From: Mycobacterium sp. NS-7484
Lineage (GTDB): Bacteria > Actinomycetota > Actinomycetes > Mycobacteriales > Mycobacteriaceae
Assembly: GCF_001953975.1 (NCBI RefSeq)
Contig: NZ_MBEJ01000011.1
Coordinates: forward strand, 1-37,010
Direction: 5' to 3'
Length of the DNA stretch: 37,010 nt
The position numbers and the translations under genes were made by a program. Below, in pieces: positions 1 through 9,144 of the stretch. A model generated the notes under the pieces. That model was not told the origin of the DNA and did no database searches. It saw only the letters and a list, made by a program, of their open reading frames with translations. How positions within the stretch are numbered: the first letter of the stretch is position 1; each line of letters begins with the position of its first letter.

Positions 1-521
1 GTGTAGATCTCGCAGACGTCGGCCTTGAGCGCTGCGGCGAGGGCGACGGCGGTGGTGTCCAAGCCGCCGCGGCCCATGGTGGTGACGTCCTTGCTGTCCT
101 GGCTGACGCCCTGGAACCCGGCGACCAGCACGATGACGCCCTCGTCCAGCGCGTCGCGCAGGCGACCGGGGGTGACGTCGATGATCTTGGCGTTGCCGTG
201 GGTGCCGGTGGTGACGATGCCGGCCTGCGACCCGGTGAACGAGCGGGCCTGCGCGCCGAGCGACTCGATGGCCATCGCGACCAGGGCGTTGGAGATGCGC
301 TCACCGGCGGTCAGCAGCATGTCCATCTCGCGCGCCGGAGGCGCCGGGGAGACCTGGCGGGCCAGATCGAGCAGGTCGTCGGTGGTGTCGCCCATCGCGG
401 AGACCACGACGACAACGTCGTTGCCGGCCTTCTTCGTCTCGACGATGCGCTCGGCCACGCGACGGATCCGATCGGCATCCGATACCGAAGATCCGCCGTA
501 CTTCTGTACGACGAGCGCCAC
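1..521 (-). CDS. ask: Aspartokinase, N-terminal part (truncated by window edge)
   Basis: Aspartokinase phosphorylates L-aspartate, the first step to lysine, diaminopimelate, threonine and methionine. The visible 173 residues start [13 protein letters not shown], the family's nucleotide-binding N-terminus (KYGGSS). They continue with [14 protein letters not shown], the LLTAGERIS substrate loop and GFQGVSQDS. The C-terminal ACT domains lie beyond base 1. The start is GTG at 521-519, supported by GGAAGG seven bases upstream on the minus strand. In M. tuberculosis ask (Rv3709c) also lies close to leuA on the opposite strand, as here. The family identity is clear; only the end is unseen. Confidence 0.95.
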   Translation of the reverse strand, partial: MALVVQKYGGSSVSDADRIRRVAERIVETKKAGNDVVVVVSAMGDTTDDLLDLARQVSPAPPAREMDMLLTAGERISNALVAMAIESLGAQARSFTGSQAGIVTTGTHGNAKIIDVTPGRLRDALDEGVIVLVAGFQGVSQDSKDVTTMGRGGLDTTAVALAAALKADVCEIY

Positions 522-594
522 TGTCCAACCTTCCGGGGCGGGTGTTGAGTCCAACCAAGGATAAGGGAGAGGCGCACGCGATTTTTTTCGCCGG

Positions 595-600
595 TAGCTT
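595..600 (+). promoter_or_regulatory. -10 element TAGCTT for a leaderless start
   Basis: TAGCTT fits the mycobacterial TANNNT -10 pattern and ends 7 nt before the GTG at 608. Transcription would then begin at, or next to, the start codon. There is no Shine-Dalgarno sequence before that GTG, which fits. No convincing -35 is visible. Confidence 0.5.
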
Positions 601-607
601 GGCTGAC

Positions 608-1225
608 GTGCCTGACGCCCGGTTGGCCGCCACCAGTGTGCCGATTCATCCCGACCTCGCGGCGCGCTGGAGTCCCCGCGCTTTCGACCCTCATGCCGGC
701 ATTACCGCTGACCAGCTGACCGCGCTCTTGGAAGCGGCGCGGTGGGCCGCGAGCTGGGGGCACCGTCAGCCGGTGCGGTTCCTGATCGGCCGCCGCGGAG
801 ACGAGACATTCACCACATTGACGGGCCTGCTCAAACGCGGCAACAGCTACGCGCACGCGGCCTCGGCGCTGATTCTGGTGTGCGCGGACGAAGGCGACGA
901 CGAGAGGACGGCGTTGTACGCCGCGGTCGACGCCGGCGCGGCCATCGCGCAGCTGACCGTCGAGGCGGTGTCCCGCGGACTGATCGTCCATCCGATGGCC
1001 GGCTTCGACGTCGACGGCACCCGGATGGCCTTCGGCATCCCGGACGGAGTGCGGCCGTTGGCCATCGTCGCGGTCGGCGCGCTGGGCGACTACTCCCACG
1101 CCGACGAGGCGATCGTCGAACGGGACAGTCGGCCCCGGGAACGGTTACCGCTGGATCAGATCGCATTCAGCGGGCAATGGGGCGCGTCGGCATCTTTCTG
1201 GCCATCTTCTGCTCATACTGCGTAA
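608..1225 (+). CDS. Nitroreductase-family protein
   Basis: A 205-residue protein resembling FMN-dependent nitroreductases, which reduce nitro groups or quinones with NAD(P)H. Visible family features are WSPRAFD near residue 25 (compare the RRSxRxF motif), [21 protein letters not shown] around 45-65, an [21 protein letters not shown] helix and a [15 protein letters not shown] segment near the C-terminus. I chose GTG 608, not the in-frame GTG at 542, because conservation begins after 608 and a -10 element sits exactly 7 nt before it. It is divergent from ask. The physiological substrate is unknown. Confidence 0.75.
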   Translation: MPDARLAATSVPIHPDLAARWSPRAFDPHAGITADQLTALLEAARWAASWGHRQPVRFLIGRRGDETFTTLTGLLKRGNSYAHAASALILVCADEGDDERTALYAAVDAGAAIAQLTVEAVSRGLIVHPMAGFDVDGTRMAFGIPDGVRPLAIVAVGALGDYSHADEAIVERDSRPRERLPLDQIAFSGQWGASASFWPSSAHTA

Positions 1226-1278
1226 ACCTCCGACCGCTAGGTGTGTGGACGCCACGTCCCGGGCCGTAAAGGAGAACC

Positions 1279-2583
1279 ATGAGCAGTACCGAAGTCGGCA
1301 AAGCCGCCATCGACCTGAGCCAGGTCGCCGGGTTGTCGTCGGCGGACCGGCGCCAGCTCGCCGAGCTGCTCGATACCGGCGTCGATCCCGGCACTGAGCT
1401 TCTGGCGACCATCGATGCGGACCTGGCCGCGAAGGTCCTTCGATCGGTGCCCGCGACGACGGGCGTGCGCCTGCTGGCCGCGCTGGCGGCGCCTCATGCA
1501 GCCGAGATTCTGCGCCACCTCGACGATGACAGGTGCGACGGCCTGCTGGGCGCCATGCCCGCCGACCGGGCCCGGGTGTTGCGAGGGCTGCTCTCCTGGC
1601 CCGAGGATTCCGTCGCCGCCCATATGCAGCCCGATGTGCTGACCGTTTCCCCGACGGCCACCGTGGCGCAGGCCGTCGACCAGATCCGGGCGCACGCGCT
1701 CGAGCGGCCGAATGACTCGGCCGGGGCCTACGTCTACGTCGTCGAGGCCGACAAGGTCCTGCTCGGCGCGGTGCGCCTGCGCAACCTGGTGCTGACCGCC
1801 GCCGACCGGCCGGTCGCCGACCTGGTCGACGACGTCGTCACCGTCCTCCCGTTGAGCGACGCCGAAGACGCGGCCATGATCCTCTTCGACCACAGGCTCG
1901 ATGAGCTTCCGGTCATCGACACCGAAGGCCGGCTGCTGGGCATCCTCACCGAGGACGATGCGGTGGAGATCGTCGAGGAGGAGGCGACCGAGGACGCCGA
2001 GCGTCAGGGCGGTTCGGAACCGCTCGACGTGCCTTACCTGCGTGCGTCGCCGTGGCTGTTGTGGCGCAAGCGCATCGTCTGGCTGCTGGTGCTCTTCGCG
2101 GCCGAGGCCTACACGGGCACGGTGCTGCGGGCGTTCGAGGAAGAGATGGAAGCCGTTGTCGCACTGGCGTTTTTCATCCCGCTGCTGATCGGGACCGGTG
2201 GCAACACCGGCACCCAGATCACCACCACGCTCGTCCGCGCGATGGGCACCGGCCAGATCCGGTTCCGCGATGTGCCGGCGATCGTCACTAAGGAGATGTC
2301 GACGGGTGCGCTGATCGCGATTGCGATGGCCGCCGCGGCGATGGTGCGGGCCTGGACGTTGGGCGTGGGGCCCGAGGTCACGTTGACGGTCTGCCTGACG
2401 GTCGCGGCGATCGTGATGTGGGCGTCGCTGGTGTCCTCGGTGCTGCCGCTGGCCTTGAAGAAGGTGAAGGTGGACCCGGCGGTGGTGTCGGCACCGATGA
2501 TCGCGACGATCGTCGACGGCACCGGCTTGATGATCTATTTCTGGATCGCGCATCTGACCCTGCCGCAGTTGGCGGGGTTGTAG
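1279..2583 (+). CDS. mgtE: MgtE-type magnesium transporter
   Basis: MgtE is a homodimeric Mg2+ channel/transporter of the inner membrane, gated by cytosolic Mg2+. The 434 residues show the family order. First comes an N-terminal helical domain (about 1-110, AAEILRHLDDDRCDGLLGAM). Next are two CBS domains (about 115-235, MQPDVLTVSPTATV and LPVIDTEGRLLGILTEDDA). A five-helix membrane domain starts near 255. The pore signature IPLLIGTGGNTGTQ is at about 300, and the last helix carries KVDPAVVSAP followed by an Asp in ATIVDGTG, matching the conserved pore acid. ATG 1279 follows AAAGGAGAA with good spacing. No M-box riboswitch is recognisable in the 50 nt upstream. Confidence 0.93.
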   Translation: MSSTEVGKAAIDLSQVAGLSSADRRQLAELLDTGVDPGTELLATIDADLAAKVLRSVPATTGVRLLAALAAPHAAEILRHLDDDRCDGLLGAMPADRARVLRGLLSWPEDSVAAHMQPDVLTVSPTATVAQAVDQIRAHALERPNDSAGAYVYVVEADKVLLGAVRLRNLVLTAADRPVADLVDDVVTVLPLSDAEDAAMILFDHRLDELPVIDTEGRLLGILTEDDAVEIVEEEATEDAERQGGSEPLDVPYLRASPWLLWRKRIVWLLVLFAAEAYTGTVLRAFEEEMEAVVALAFFIPLLIGTGGNTGTQITTTLVRAMGTGQIRFRDVPAIVTKEMSTGALIAIAMAAAAMVRAWTLGVGPEVTLTVCLTVAAIVMWASLVSSVLPLALKKVKVDPAVVSAPMIATIVDGTGLMIYFWIAHLTLPQLAGL

Positions 2584-2590
2584 GCCCCGA

Positions 2591-2809
2591 TCACTGCTTC
2601 TCGATGATCAGCTGGCGCTGCGGGCCGTGGTGGTAGTGCCAGCCGGGCTTCATGCCGGGGGCCGGGGTGGCGTAGGTGTCGGGGCTGTACTGGTTTCCCG
2701 AGCCGGTCGGGCCCTGCGCGGCGGCCGTGCCGGCCAGGCCGAGCGCGGCGGCGCCGAGGATGCCGGCGGACAGGACGGGCAGTACCAGAGCCTTGGTGAT
2801 GTTCATCAT
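2591..2809 (-). CDS. Small secreted protein of unknown function
   Basis: A 72-residue protein with a clear signal peptide: MNITKALVLPVLSAGILG, then an Ala-rich core ending TAAAQ (likely cleavage after residue 31). The mature part is about 40 residues, rich in Gly, Pro, Tyr and His, with PGMKPGWHYHHGPQRQ. I recognise no domain. ATG 2809 is preferred over the adjacent ATG 2806 because AAAAGGA ends 9 nt upstream. It converges on mgtE with a 7-nt gap and is divergent from the leuA leader region. Length, signal peptide and ribosome binding site make it a real gene; the role is unknown. Confidence 0.7.
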   Translation of the reverse strand: MMNITKALVLPVLSAGILGAAALGLAGTAAAQGPTGSGNQYSPDTYATPAPGMKPGWHYHHGPQRQLIIEKQ

Positions 2810-2978
2810 GATCGTGAATCCTTTTGTCTCAGTTGGTGTTTGGATTTTCTCGTCGGCCTGTTCGGCCTCTGAGACAAGAGTGCGGCCCGAGCGGCGACAA
2901 ATCTGTCCGGCGACCGGAGGATGAGGCTGGTGAAGATGCGTTCCCCCGATCAGGGGAAGCGCACGTCATCCGCGCGTT

Positions 2979-3006
2979 TTGGCCTGGGTCCGACGCGGAG
3001 TACAGT
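2979..3006 (+). promoter_or_regulatory. Promoter of the leuA leader transcript (TTGGCC - 16 bp - TACAGT)
   Basis: A -35-like TTGGCC (2979-2984) and a -10 TACAGT (3001-3006) are separated by 16 bp. The expected transcription start falls at 3013-3014, on the GTG of the leader peptide, so the leader would be translated from a leaderless mRNA. Confidence 0.55.
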
Positions 3007-3013
3007 TGGCCGG

Positions 3014-3039
3014 GTGCAGCGGGTGCTCCTTCTCGGACG

Positions 3040-3055
<16 letters not shown>
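3014..3055 (+). CDS. leuA leader peptide (MQRVLLLGRRDGV)
   Basis: A 13-codon reading frame, GTG 3014 to TGA 3053-3055, with three consecutive leucine codons (CTC CTT CTC, 3026-3034). It lies 73 nt before leuA. The codons that follow the leucines (3040-3049) form the left arm of a terminator hairpin. A ribosome waiting for leucyl-tRNA would therefore cover that arm. This is the expected design of a leucine attenuator, and leucine leader peptides before leuA have been predicted in Actinobacteria. The start is inferred from the promoter, which places the transcript's 5' end at the GTG. Translation itself is not shown here. Confidence 0.75.
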
Positions 3056-4924
<1,869 letters not shown>

Positions 4925-4975
4925 CTGACGTCGGCGTAGATCACTGCGCCAGACGTCAAAGGCAAGGAGCGCTCC

Positions 4976-5362
4976 ATGGACTGGGGCTCAACGTGGGATT
5001 TCCTGTGGCATTTCCTGATCATCTTCGCCTGGATCGCGTACCTACTGGTCCTCTTCCAGATCCTGACGGACCTGTTCTGGCGTGATCACAAGACCTCCGG
5101 GTGGGTCAAAGCCGTCTGGGTGGTCTTCCTGATCGTGTTCCCGTGGCTGACCGCGCTGGTGTACCTCATCGCGCGTGGCAAGGGCATGTCCGAGCGCGCG
5201 CAGGCAGCCGCGGTGGCGGCCAAGCGGGAGACCGACGACTACATCCGCCAGGCGGCGGGTCGGTCCCCGGCTCAGGAGATCGCCGACGCCAAGGCCCTGC
5301 TCGATGCCGGCACGATCACCCAGGCCGAGTTCGACGGGCTGAAGGCCAAGGCGCTGAGCTGA
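4976..5362 (+). CDS. PLDc_N/SHOCT-domain small membrane protein
   Basis: A 128-residue protein. Two membrane helices (about 8-30 and 40-62) flank a short WRDHKTSG loop, the pattern of the PLDc_N (phospholipase D nuclease N-terminal) family. The C-terminus, QEIADAKALLDAGTITQAEFDGLKAKALS (about 100-128), is a typical SHOCT motif, a short domain found at the ends of many bacterial proteins and thought to mediate oligomerisation. A charged Ala-rich helix links them. The ATG follows AAGGAGCGCTCC. It is 51 nt after leuA and could be co-transcribed. The function is unknown. Confidence 0.8.
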   Translation: MDWGSTWDFLWHFLIIFAWIAYLLVLFQILTDLFWRDHKTSGWVKAVWVVFLIVFPWLTALVYLIARGKGMSERAQAAAVAAKRETDDYIRQAAGRSPAQEIADAKALLDAGTITQAEFDGLKAKALS

Positions 5363-5368
5363 GCCTGC

Positions 5369-5407
5369 GGGCCGGCCAGGGTGAAGTGGGTTCACCCCGG
5401 CCGGCCC
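5369..5407. terminator. Bidirectional hairpin between convergent genes
   Basis: The arms 5369-5385 and 5391-5407 pair over 17 positions with one A/C mismatch and a 5-nt loop. It sits between the stops of the PLDc_N gene (5362) and the monooxygenase gene (5430). There is no T-tract, as is common for mycobacterial terminators. Confidence 0.65.
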
Positions 5408-5429
5408 GATGCTGTCGGCGTGCGAGGCC

Positions 5430-6509
5430 TCAGGGCGCGAGATGCGCGACCTGTGGCAGCACCTTGGTCCCCACCAACTCGAAGCTGCGGCGGTAGATGT
5501 CCGGGTGGTCGGTGTACTCATGGCCGAAGGAGATCAGGGATCCGAAGCCGCCGACGGCGTTGTAGAGCGCCTCGATCTTGGCCGCGACGGTATCCGGCGA
5601 TCCCACGAAGTGGAAGTTGTCCACCATCCACTCGGCGGACAGCTCGTCGAGAGTGATCGTGCCGCCGGTCATCATCTCGCCGATGCCGAGCTTGATGAAG
5701 GTCGGGATGTTGTAGTTGCCCCACAGATCACCCATGGCGCCGTTGAGATAAGCCTCCCGCGCCTGCTCATCGGTATCGGCCACGAACACGTCACGACAGA
5801 TCCGCCAGTCGGCACGGTCGGGGTTGTGGCCTGCGGCTTGCGCGGCCTCGGCGTAGGTGGCCCAGTGCTCCTTCAGCACCGACGTGTGTACCTGCTGACT
5901 CATCGGGAAATAGCCGTTGCGGCCGGCAACCGCCAGGGTCGGCGACTTGGCTTGCATACCCGTCATGATCACCGGGATGCGCTCCTGCTTCGGCACCAGA
6001 TGCGGGCCGTGAATGTCGTCGTCATAGGCCGGCATATCGACGGTCCAGTACTTGCCCTCGATCCGGAACGGGCCCTTCTTGGTCCAGATGCTCTCGATGA
6101 TCTCGAGCGCCTCGGTCATCATCTCCGGGTTCTGCTTACCGGTGTTGAAAAGCTGCGCGTCACTAGGGAAAGCGCCGGGTGCGAAGCCCGCGATGTAGCG
6201 GCCTTCGGTCATGTGATCCAGCCACATGATCCGGTGCGCCAACGCGATCGGGTTGTGGTAAGCCAGCAAGTGCGCGGCGGCGCCGAGCTTGATCTGCGAG
6301 GTGATCTGTGAGGCAGCTGCGATCATCGCGTCCGGCGCCGGGCTTGGTTCACCGCCGAGGGTGTAGTGCTCGGCGAAGTAAGCCTCGGACCAGTTGTACT
6401 CGTCCGCCCACTTGGTGAGCGTCAGGTCCCAGTCGATCACCTGTTTGGCGGTGCGCTTGCCATGCGAGTAACCCCGCGAGTATGGGATGTTGAAGATGCC
6501 GAACTTCAT
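5430..6509 (-). CDS. LLM-class flavin-dependent monooxygenase
   Basis: A 359-residue luciferase-like (bacterial luciferase/F420 superfamily) enzyme. The start MKFGIFNIPYSRGY, the segment AYFAEHYTLGG near residue 45, HLLAYHNPIALAHRIMWLDHMTEGR near 85-110, GFAPGAFPSDAQLF and the late FVGSPDTVAAKIEAL are all family hallmarks. Such enzymes use reduced FMN, or sometimes F420, and O2 to oxygenate small organic molecules. The flavin reductase encoded nearby argues for free FMNH2 as co-substrate. The ATG follows GAAAGGA at 7 nt. The promoter (6629-6658) and a palindromic operator (6596-6613) lie upstream, implying control by the divergent TetR repressor. Limonene, alkanal, amine and chelator monooxygenases belong to this class, so the substrate cannot be read from sequence. 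Confidence 0.9.
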   Translation of the reverse strand: MKFGIFNIPYSRGYSHGKRTAKQVIDWDLTLTKWADEYNWSEAYFAEHYTLGGEPSPAPDAMIAAASQITSQIKLGAAAHLLAYHNPIALAHRIMWLDHMTEGRYIAGFAPGAFPSDAQLFNTGKQNPEMMTEALEIIESIWTKKGPFRIEGKYWTVDMPAYDDDIHGPHLVPKQERIPVIMTGMQAKSPTLAVAGRNGYFPMSQQVHTSVLKEHWATYAEAAQAAGHNPDRADWRICRDVFVADTDEQAREAYLNGAMGDLWGNYNIPTFIKLGIGEMMTGGTITLDELSAEWMVDNFHFVGSPDTVAAKIEALYNAVGGFGSLISFGHEYTDHPDIYRRSFELVGTKVLPQVAHLAP

Positions 6510-6595
6510 CTGAGTGTCCTTTCATCAAGGTGGTGGAAGCACCGGGAAGCCTTGCCGCCATGGCGATCTGCCCGTTGGCGATGGGGCGCTGAAAT

Positions 6596-6613
6596 TTCGT
6601 ACATTTGTAGAAA
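6596..6613. promoter_or_regulatory. Operator A (palindrome) before the monooxygenase gene
   Basis: TTCGTACATTTGTAGAAA matches the consensus TTTCTACATATGTAGAAA at 15 of 18 positions. It begins a few bases downstream of the predicted transcription start (about 6622, minus strand), where a bound repressor would block initiation or elongation. Confidence 0.7.
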
Positions 6614-6628
6614 TTGGTGGTAGCGGCC

Positions 6629-6658
6629 AAACTAGCGGCGTCACCGGAGAGGTGTCAA
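6629..6658 (-). promoter_or_regulatory. Monooxygenase promoter (TTGACA - 18 bp - TAGTTT)
   Basis: On the minus strand a consensus -35 TTGACA (6658-6653) and a -10 TAGTTT (6634-6629) are 18 bp apart, pointing toward the monooxygenase gene. Operator A follows directly. The 351-bp divergent region 6510-6860 holds no gene. Confidence 0.6.
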
Positions 6659-6741
6659 CAGAATCCGGAAAAGTTTTTCCTGCAGAGACATGGCAACGGG
6701 GACAGGGCAATTCGCTCGCAGACCGGCGGATTTCCGGGCCA

Positions 6742-6770
6742 TTGACGAGTCTGGGGCGCTGACCTGCACT
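6742..6770 (+). promoter_or_regulatory. Possible tetR promoter (TTGACG - 17 bp - TGCACT)
   Basis: TTGACG (6742-6747) is followed after 17 bp by TGCACT (6765-6770), a weak -10. It overlaps the start of operator B, consistent with autorepression. The -10 match is poor, so this call is tentative. Confidence 0.4.
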
Positions 6771-6786
6771 TCTACATCCGTAGAAT
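6769..6786. promoter_or_regulatory. Operator B (palindrome) before the tetR gene
   Basis: CTTCTACATCCGTAGAAT matches the 18-bp consensus at 14 positions. The half-sites TTCTACAT and GTAGAA are intact; the differences are at the centre and the ends. It is 75 nt before the repressor's start codon. Confidence 0.7.
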
Positions 6787-6860
6787 GCTGCACGTCGCTT
6801 CCCCGGCCGCCCTGCGAGCTTGCGGTACCCTCTGCAGAAGTCCACAGTCAGGAGTCGAGG

Positions 6861-7505
6861 GTGAAGAGATCGGGCAGCCGCTCAGAGGCGACCGCCATGG
6901 CCCTCGTCGAGGCGGCGCTGCAGATCATCCGGGAGTCCGGGGTCAAGAGCGTCACCCATCGCAAGGTCTGCAGCTACGCCGGAGTAGCCCTCGGCAGCAG
7001 CACCTACCACTACGAGAACCTCGACAACCTCATTCTCGACGCATTCGCACATTACGTGGAGCGTGTCTCGGTCGGGTACGAGAAGCACTTCGAGGGCGCA
7101 ACTTCGGACGACGACCTGGTCGATGCGATCCTCACGCTGGTCAACGCGATGACGACCGATATGGGCAACGCGATCCTGGAATGGGAGCTACTGGCCGAGG
7201 CCGGCCGCCAGGACGCATACCGAGAGCTCGGCCATAAGTGGTCGAGCCGGGCCCGCGGGGCTGTCGAGCGTTATGTGTCGCCGAAGGTCGCCCACATGCT
7301 GGAGACGATCTGGGACGGATCCACCGTCCACCGGGTACTCAACGGCACCAGCTTGGACGACGCCGGCCTGCGCGAACTCCTCAAAGCCACAATCGAATTG
7401 GACCCCACCCGCGGCTATCCCCGTCCGCAGGAGCCGGCCAAACCAGCGAAGAAGGTCGCCAAGAAAGTGGCGAAGAAGGCGACCACCAGGCGCAAGGCTT
7501 CGTAG
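6861..7505 (+). CDS. TetR-family regulator with lysine-rich C-terminal tail
   Basis: A 214-residue repressor-type protein. The TetR helix-turn-helix domain is at about 5-50 (EAALQIIRESGVKSVTHRKV, then SSTYHYENLDNLI). An all-helical ligand domain follows to about 185. The last 23 residues are a basic tail with repeated AKK units (PAKPAKKVAKKVAKKATTRRK), like mycobacterial histone-like tails and unusual for TetR proteins. I chose GTG 6861 because AGGAG ends 6 nt upstream and the DNA-binding domain starts at once; upstream in-frame starts would run through operator B. It is divergent from the monooxygenase gene. Palindromic sites upstream of this and neighbouring genes suggest that it represses itself and the cluster. 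The inducer is unknown. Confidence 0.88.
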   Translation: MKRSGSRSEATAMALVEAALQIIRESGVKSVTHRKVCSYAGVALGSSTYHYENLDNLILDAFAHYVERVSVGYEKHFEGATSDDDLVDAILTLVNAMTTDMGNAILEWELLAEAGRQDAYRELGHKWSSRARGAVERYVSPKVAHMLETIWDGSTVHRVLNGTSLDDAGLRELLKATIELDPTRGYPRPQEPAKPAKKVAKKVAKKATTRRKAS

Positions 7506-7518
7506 CCGCCTCACCTCG

Positions 7519-7836
7519 TCATTGGTTGGCGACGAACACCTTGCGGATCTTCTCGTGCACGGTCCAGGTCATCTTCTCGCCCGGCTGACAGACAAGCACG
7601 TCGCCCGGCCCGATCTCGACGACCTTGCCTGAGCCGGCTTCCACGGTGGCGCGCCCCTGCAGGATGACGACGGTCTCCTGGCCCTGGTATTCGCGATGCA
7701 CGCCCGGTTCGGCCTCCCACACTCCGTGCTTCTGGCCTCCGTCGGCATACAGCACCGCCGAACGTACCGGGGCGGTGCTGGCGGGCCGGTGCGCCTCGGT
7801 CAACTCCACGGTCAGCGGGTCATAACGGTCGATCAC
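7519..7836 (-). CDS. Cupin (DUF861/EutQ-like) protein
   Basis: A 105-residue single-domain cupin. The pattern GVWEAEPGVHREYQGQETVVILQGRATV, then VVEIGPGDVLVCQPGEKMTWTVHEKIRKVFVANQ, is typical of Cupin_3 (DUF861), the fold of (S)-ureidoglycine aminohydrolase and the ethanolamine protein EutQ. It retains one His and several Glu residues that could bind a metal. I start it at GTG 7836, which has AAGGA 7 nt upstream; the longer frame is low-quality sequence. It lies 40 nt downstream of the flavin reductase on the same strand, so the two are probably one operon. It may be an enzyme or a small-molecule binding protein of the cluster pathway. Confidence 0.8.
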   Translation of the reverse strand: MIDRYDPLTVELTEAHRPASTAPVRSAVLYADGGQKHGVWEAEPGVHREYQGQETVVILQGRATVEAGSGKVVEIGPGDVLVCQPGEKMTWTVHEKIRKVFVANQ

Positions 7837-7876
7837 AATTGCATCCTTGCTCGTTGTAGGGACACTGCAGATCCGG

Positions 7877-8377
7877 CTAACCGAGTTGCCGGAACTTCGA
7901 TCGGAAGAACACCAGCGGTTCCGACTGCTCGTCGCCGGTACGCATGCTGAGCACATGGGCGGTGACGATCACGTGATCGCCACCGTCATGGGTGGCAGCC
8001 ACCTCGGCCTCGACCCACGCTTGGCAGCCCTCGATAAGCGGGACACCGGTTTCCGGCCCTGGCGACCACCGCATGTCAGCGAATTTGTCGGTTCCCGATT
8101 TGGCGAAGGTCAGCGCAACACCCTGCTGATCGGCGGCCGTCACGTTGACCGCGAAGCGCCCGGTGGCCGAAATCAGGGGCCAGCTAGTCGACTTCCGGTC
8201 CACCGACAGCAGGATCATCGGTGGGTCGAGCGACAGGGACATGAAGGACTGAACCGTCAACCCCACCGGTATTCCGTCGGACAGGCCACTGACCACCACC
8301 ACCCCGGTCGGGAAGTTGCCCATCACCGTGCGGTAATCAGCACTCTGCTTTGCCATTACGGGCATCTCGCACCCCAT
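7877..8377 (-). CDS. Flavin reductase-like protein (HpaC/ActVB family)
   Basis: About 166 residues (160 if ATG 8356 is the start). YRTVMGNFPTGVVVVSG, GLTVQSFMSLSLDPPMILLSVDRKSTSWPLI, FAVNVTAADQQGVALTFA, then DKFADMRWSPGPETGVPLIEGCQAWVEAEV and GDHVIVTAHVLSM are the diagnostic blocks of the flavin reductase-like, FMN-binding split-barrel family. These enzymes use NAD(P)H to make free FMNH2 for a partner monooxygenase, here most plausibly the LLM enzyme encoded 1.4 kb away. The start is uncertain, since ATG 8377 has only a weak GAAGA upstream. It is first gene of the operon with the cupin and divergent from the RibB-like gene, with operator C in between. Confidence 0.88.
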   Translation of the reverse strand: MGCEMPVMAKQSADYRTVMGNFPTGVVVVSGLSDGIPVGLTVQSFMSLSLDPPMILLSVDRKSTSWPLISATGRFAVNVTAADQQGVALTFAKSGTDKFADMRWSPGPETGVPLIEGCQAWVEAEVAATHDGGDHVIVTAHVLSMRTGDEQSEPLVFFRSKFRQLG

Positions 8378-8391
8378 TCTTCGAAGAACTC

Positions 8392-8419
8392 TTCACATTG
8401 CCGAGTTTCTACATATGAT
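8392..8419 (+). promoter_or_regulatory. RibB-like gene promoter (TTCACA - 16 bp - TATGAT)
   Basis: TTCACA (8392-8397) and a near-consensus TATGAT (8414-8419) are 16 bp apart, directed at the RibB-like gene. Operator C overlaps the -10, so bound repressor would exclude polymerase. On the minus strand a TTGACG (8446-8441) could serve the flavin reductase, but no clear -10 follows. Confidence 0.55.
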
Positions 8420-8423
8420 GAAA
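8406..8423. promoter_or_regulatory. Operator C (palindrome) between flavin reductase and RibB-like genes
   Basis: TTTCTACATATGATGAAA matches the consensus at 16 of 18 positions, and the left half is perfect. It lies in the 101-bp divergent intergenic space and overlaps the predicted -10 of the rightward promoter, so one site could control both directions. Confidence 0.75.
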
Positions 8424-8478
8424 CTACTACTTGCGGGTGGCGTCAACCCGTAACGAACGCTAAACCGGAAGGCAGACC

Positions 8479-9135
8479 ATGGACACGAAAATGCTTGCTA
8501 CAGAACTGGATGAGCCGACGCCGGTGTCCGAACTGGGCGCCGAACGGATCCATCGGGCATGCCACGCGATGGCCGCAGGCGAGCCGGTGGTGCTCTCTGA
8601 CGGTGCGGAATCGTCGTTGGCCCTGCTGAGCTCGGCGGCCACTCCGGTCGGGTTGTCCCGGTTGGTCAAGTCGGGTTCGGGCCTGCTCTTCGTGGCCGTG
8701 GAACGCGAACGGTTGCGCCAGTTGCGCATTCCCCCGATGGCCGGCGACCACCGCTCGCCGAACAGCCGCTTTCATGTCGCGGTGGACGCCGCAGTCGGCA
8801 TCGGGACCGGAATCTCGGCAATCGACCGGGCCCGCACCGTTCGCCTACTCAGCGACGCCGATTGCGGAACAGATGATTTCGTCCGCCCCGGCCATGTGAT
8901 CCCGGTGGCCGCCGACATGACTCCCCCGCAGGCACCTGGCACCCCCGAACTGGCTTTCGCGCTGGCCCGCCTCGCCACGGATGGAGTTCCCGCCGCTGCA
9001 TACTGCGCGCTGACATCCGAAAGGGATCCACGGTCGGTGGCCGGGCCCGAGGAGGGCGCCGCGATCGCCCGGCAGAACGGGCTCGCCTTCATCCTGCGTG
9101 AGGATGTGCTTGCCGCGTTCTACCGGGCGCGATAG
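8479..9135 (+). CDS. RibB-like protein lacking catalytic residues
   Basis: A 218-residue protein with the fold signature of 3,4-dihydroxy-2-butanone-4-phosphate synthase (RibB): KSGSGLLFVAVERERLRQLRIPPM at about 64-87, VDAAVGIGTGISAIDRARTVRLLSD at about 102-126, and VRPGHVIPV at 135-143. The acidic catalytic loop of real RibB (pattern DxEDREDEGD after the VxLD strand) is replaced by SDGAESSLA at about 40-48. The metal-binding His of the GHTE motif is gone (PGTPE, 153-157). It is therefore unlikely to make the riboflavin precursor. ATG 8479 follows GGAAGG. The context suggests a flavin- or sugar-phosphate-related role in the cluster, or a new reaction. Confidence 0.85.
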   Translation: MDTKMLATELDEPTPVSELGAERIHRACHAMAAGEPVVLSDGAESSLALLSSAATPVGLSRLVKSGSGLLFVAVERERLRQLRIPPMAGDHRSPNSRFHVAVDAAVGIGTGISAIDRARTVRLLSDADCGTDDFVRPGHVIPVAADMTPPQAPGTPELAFALARLATDGVPAAAYCALTSERDPRSVAGPEEGAAIARQNGLAFILREDVLAAFYRAR

Positions 9136-9144
9136 TGCGGAACC

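Noticed and set aside
542..607. Longer N-terminus for the nitroreductase gene from GTG 542
   Set aside because: The added 22 residues look non-coding, and the -10 TAGCTT at 595-600 lies inside them.
1226..1278. M-box magnesium riboswitch before mgtE
   Set aside because: The space is only 53 nt and shows no riboswitch core.
1237..2553. 438-codon minus-strand frame opposite mgtE
   Set aside because: Shadow of mgtE; the composition (runs of His, Arg and Gly) is typical of antisense high-GC frames.
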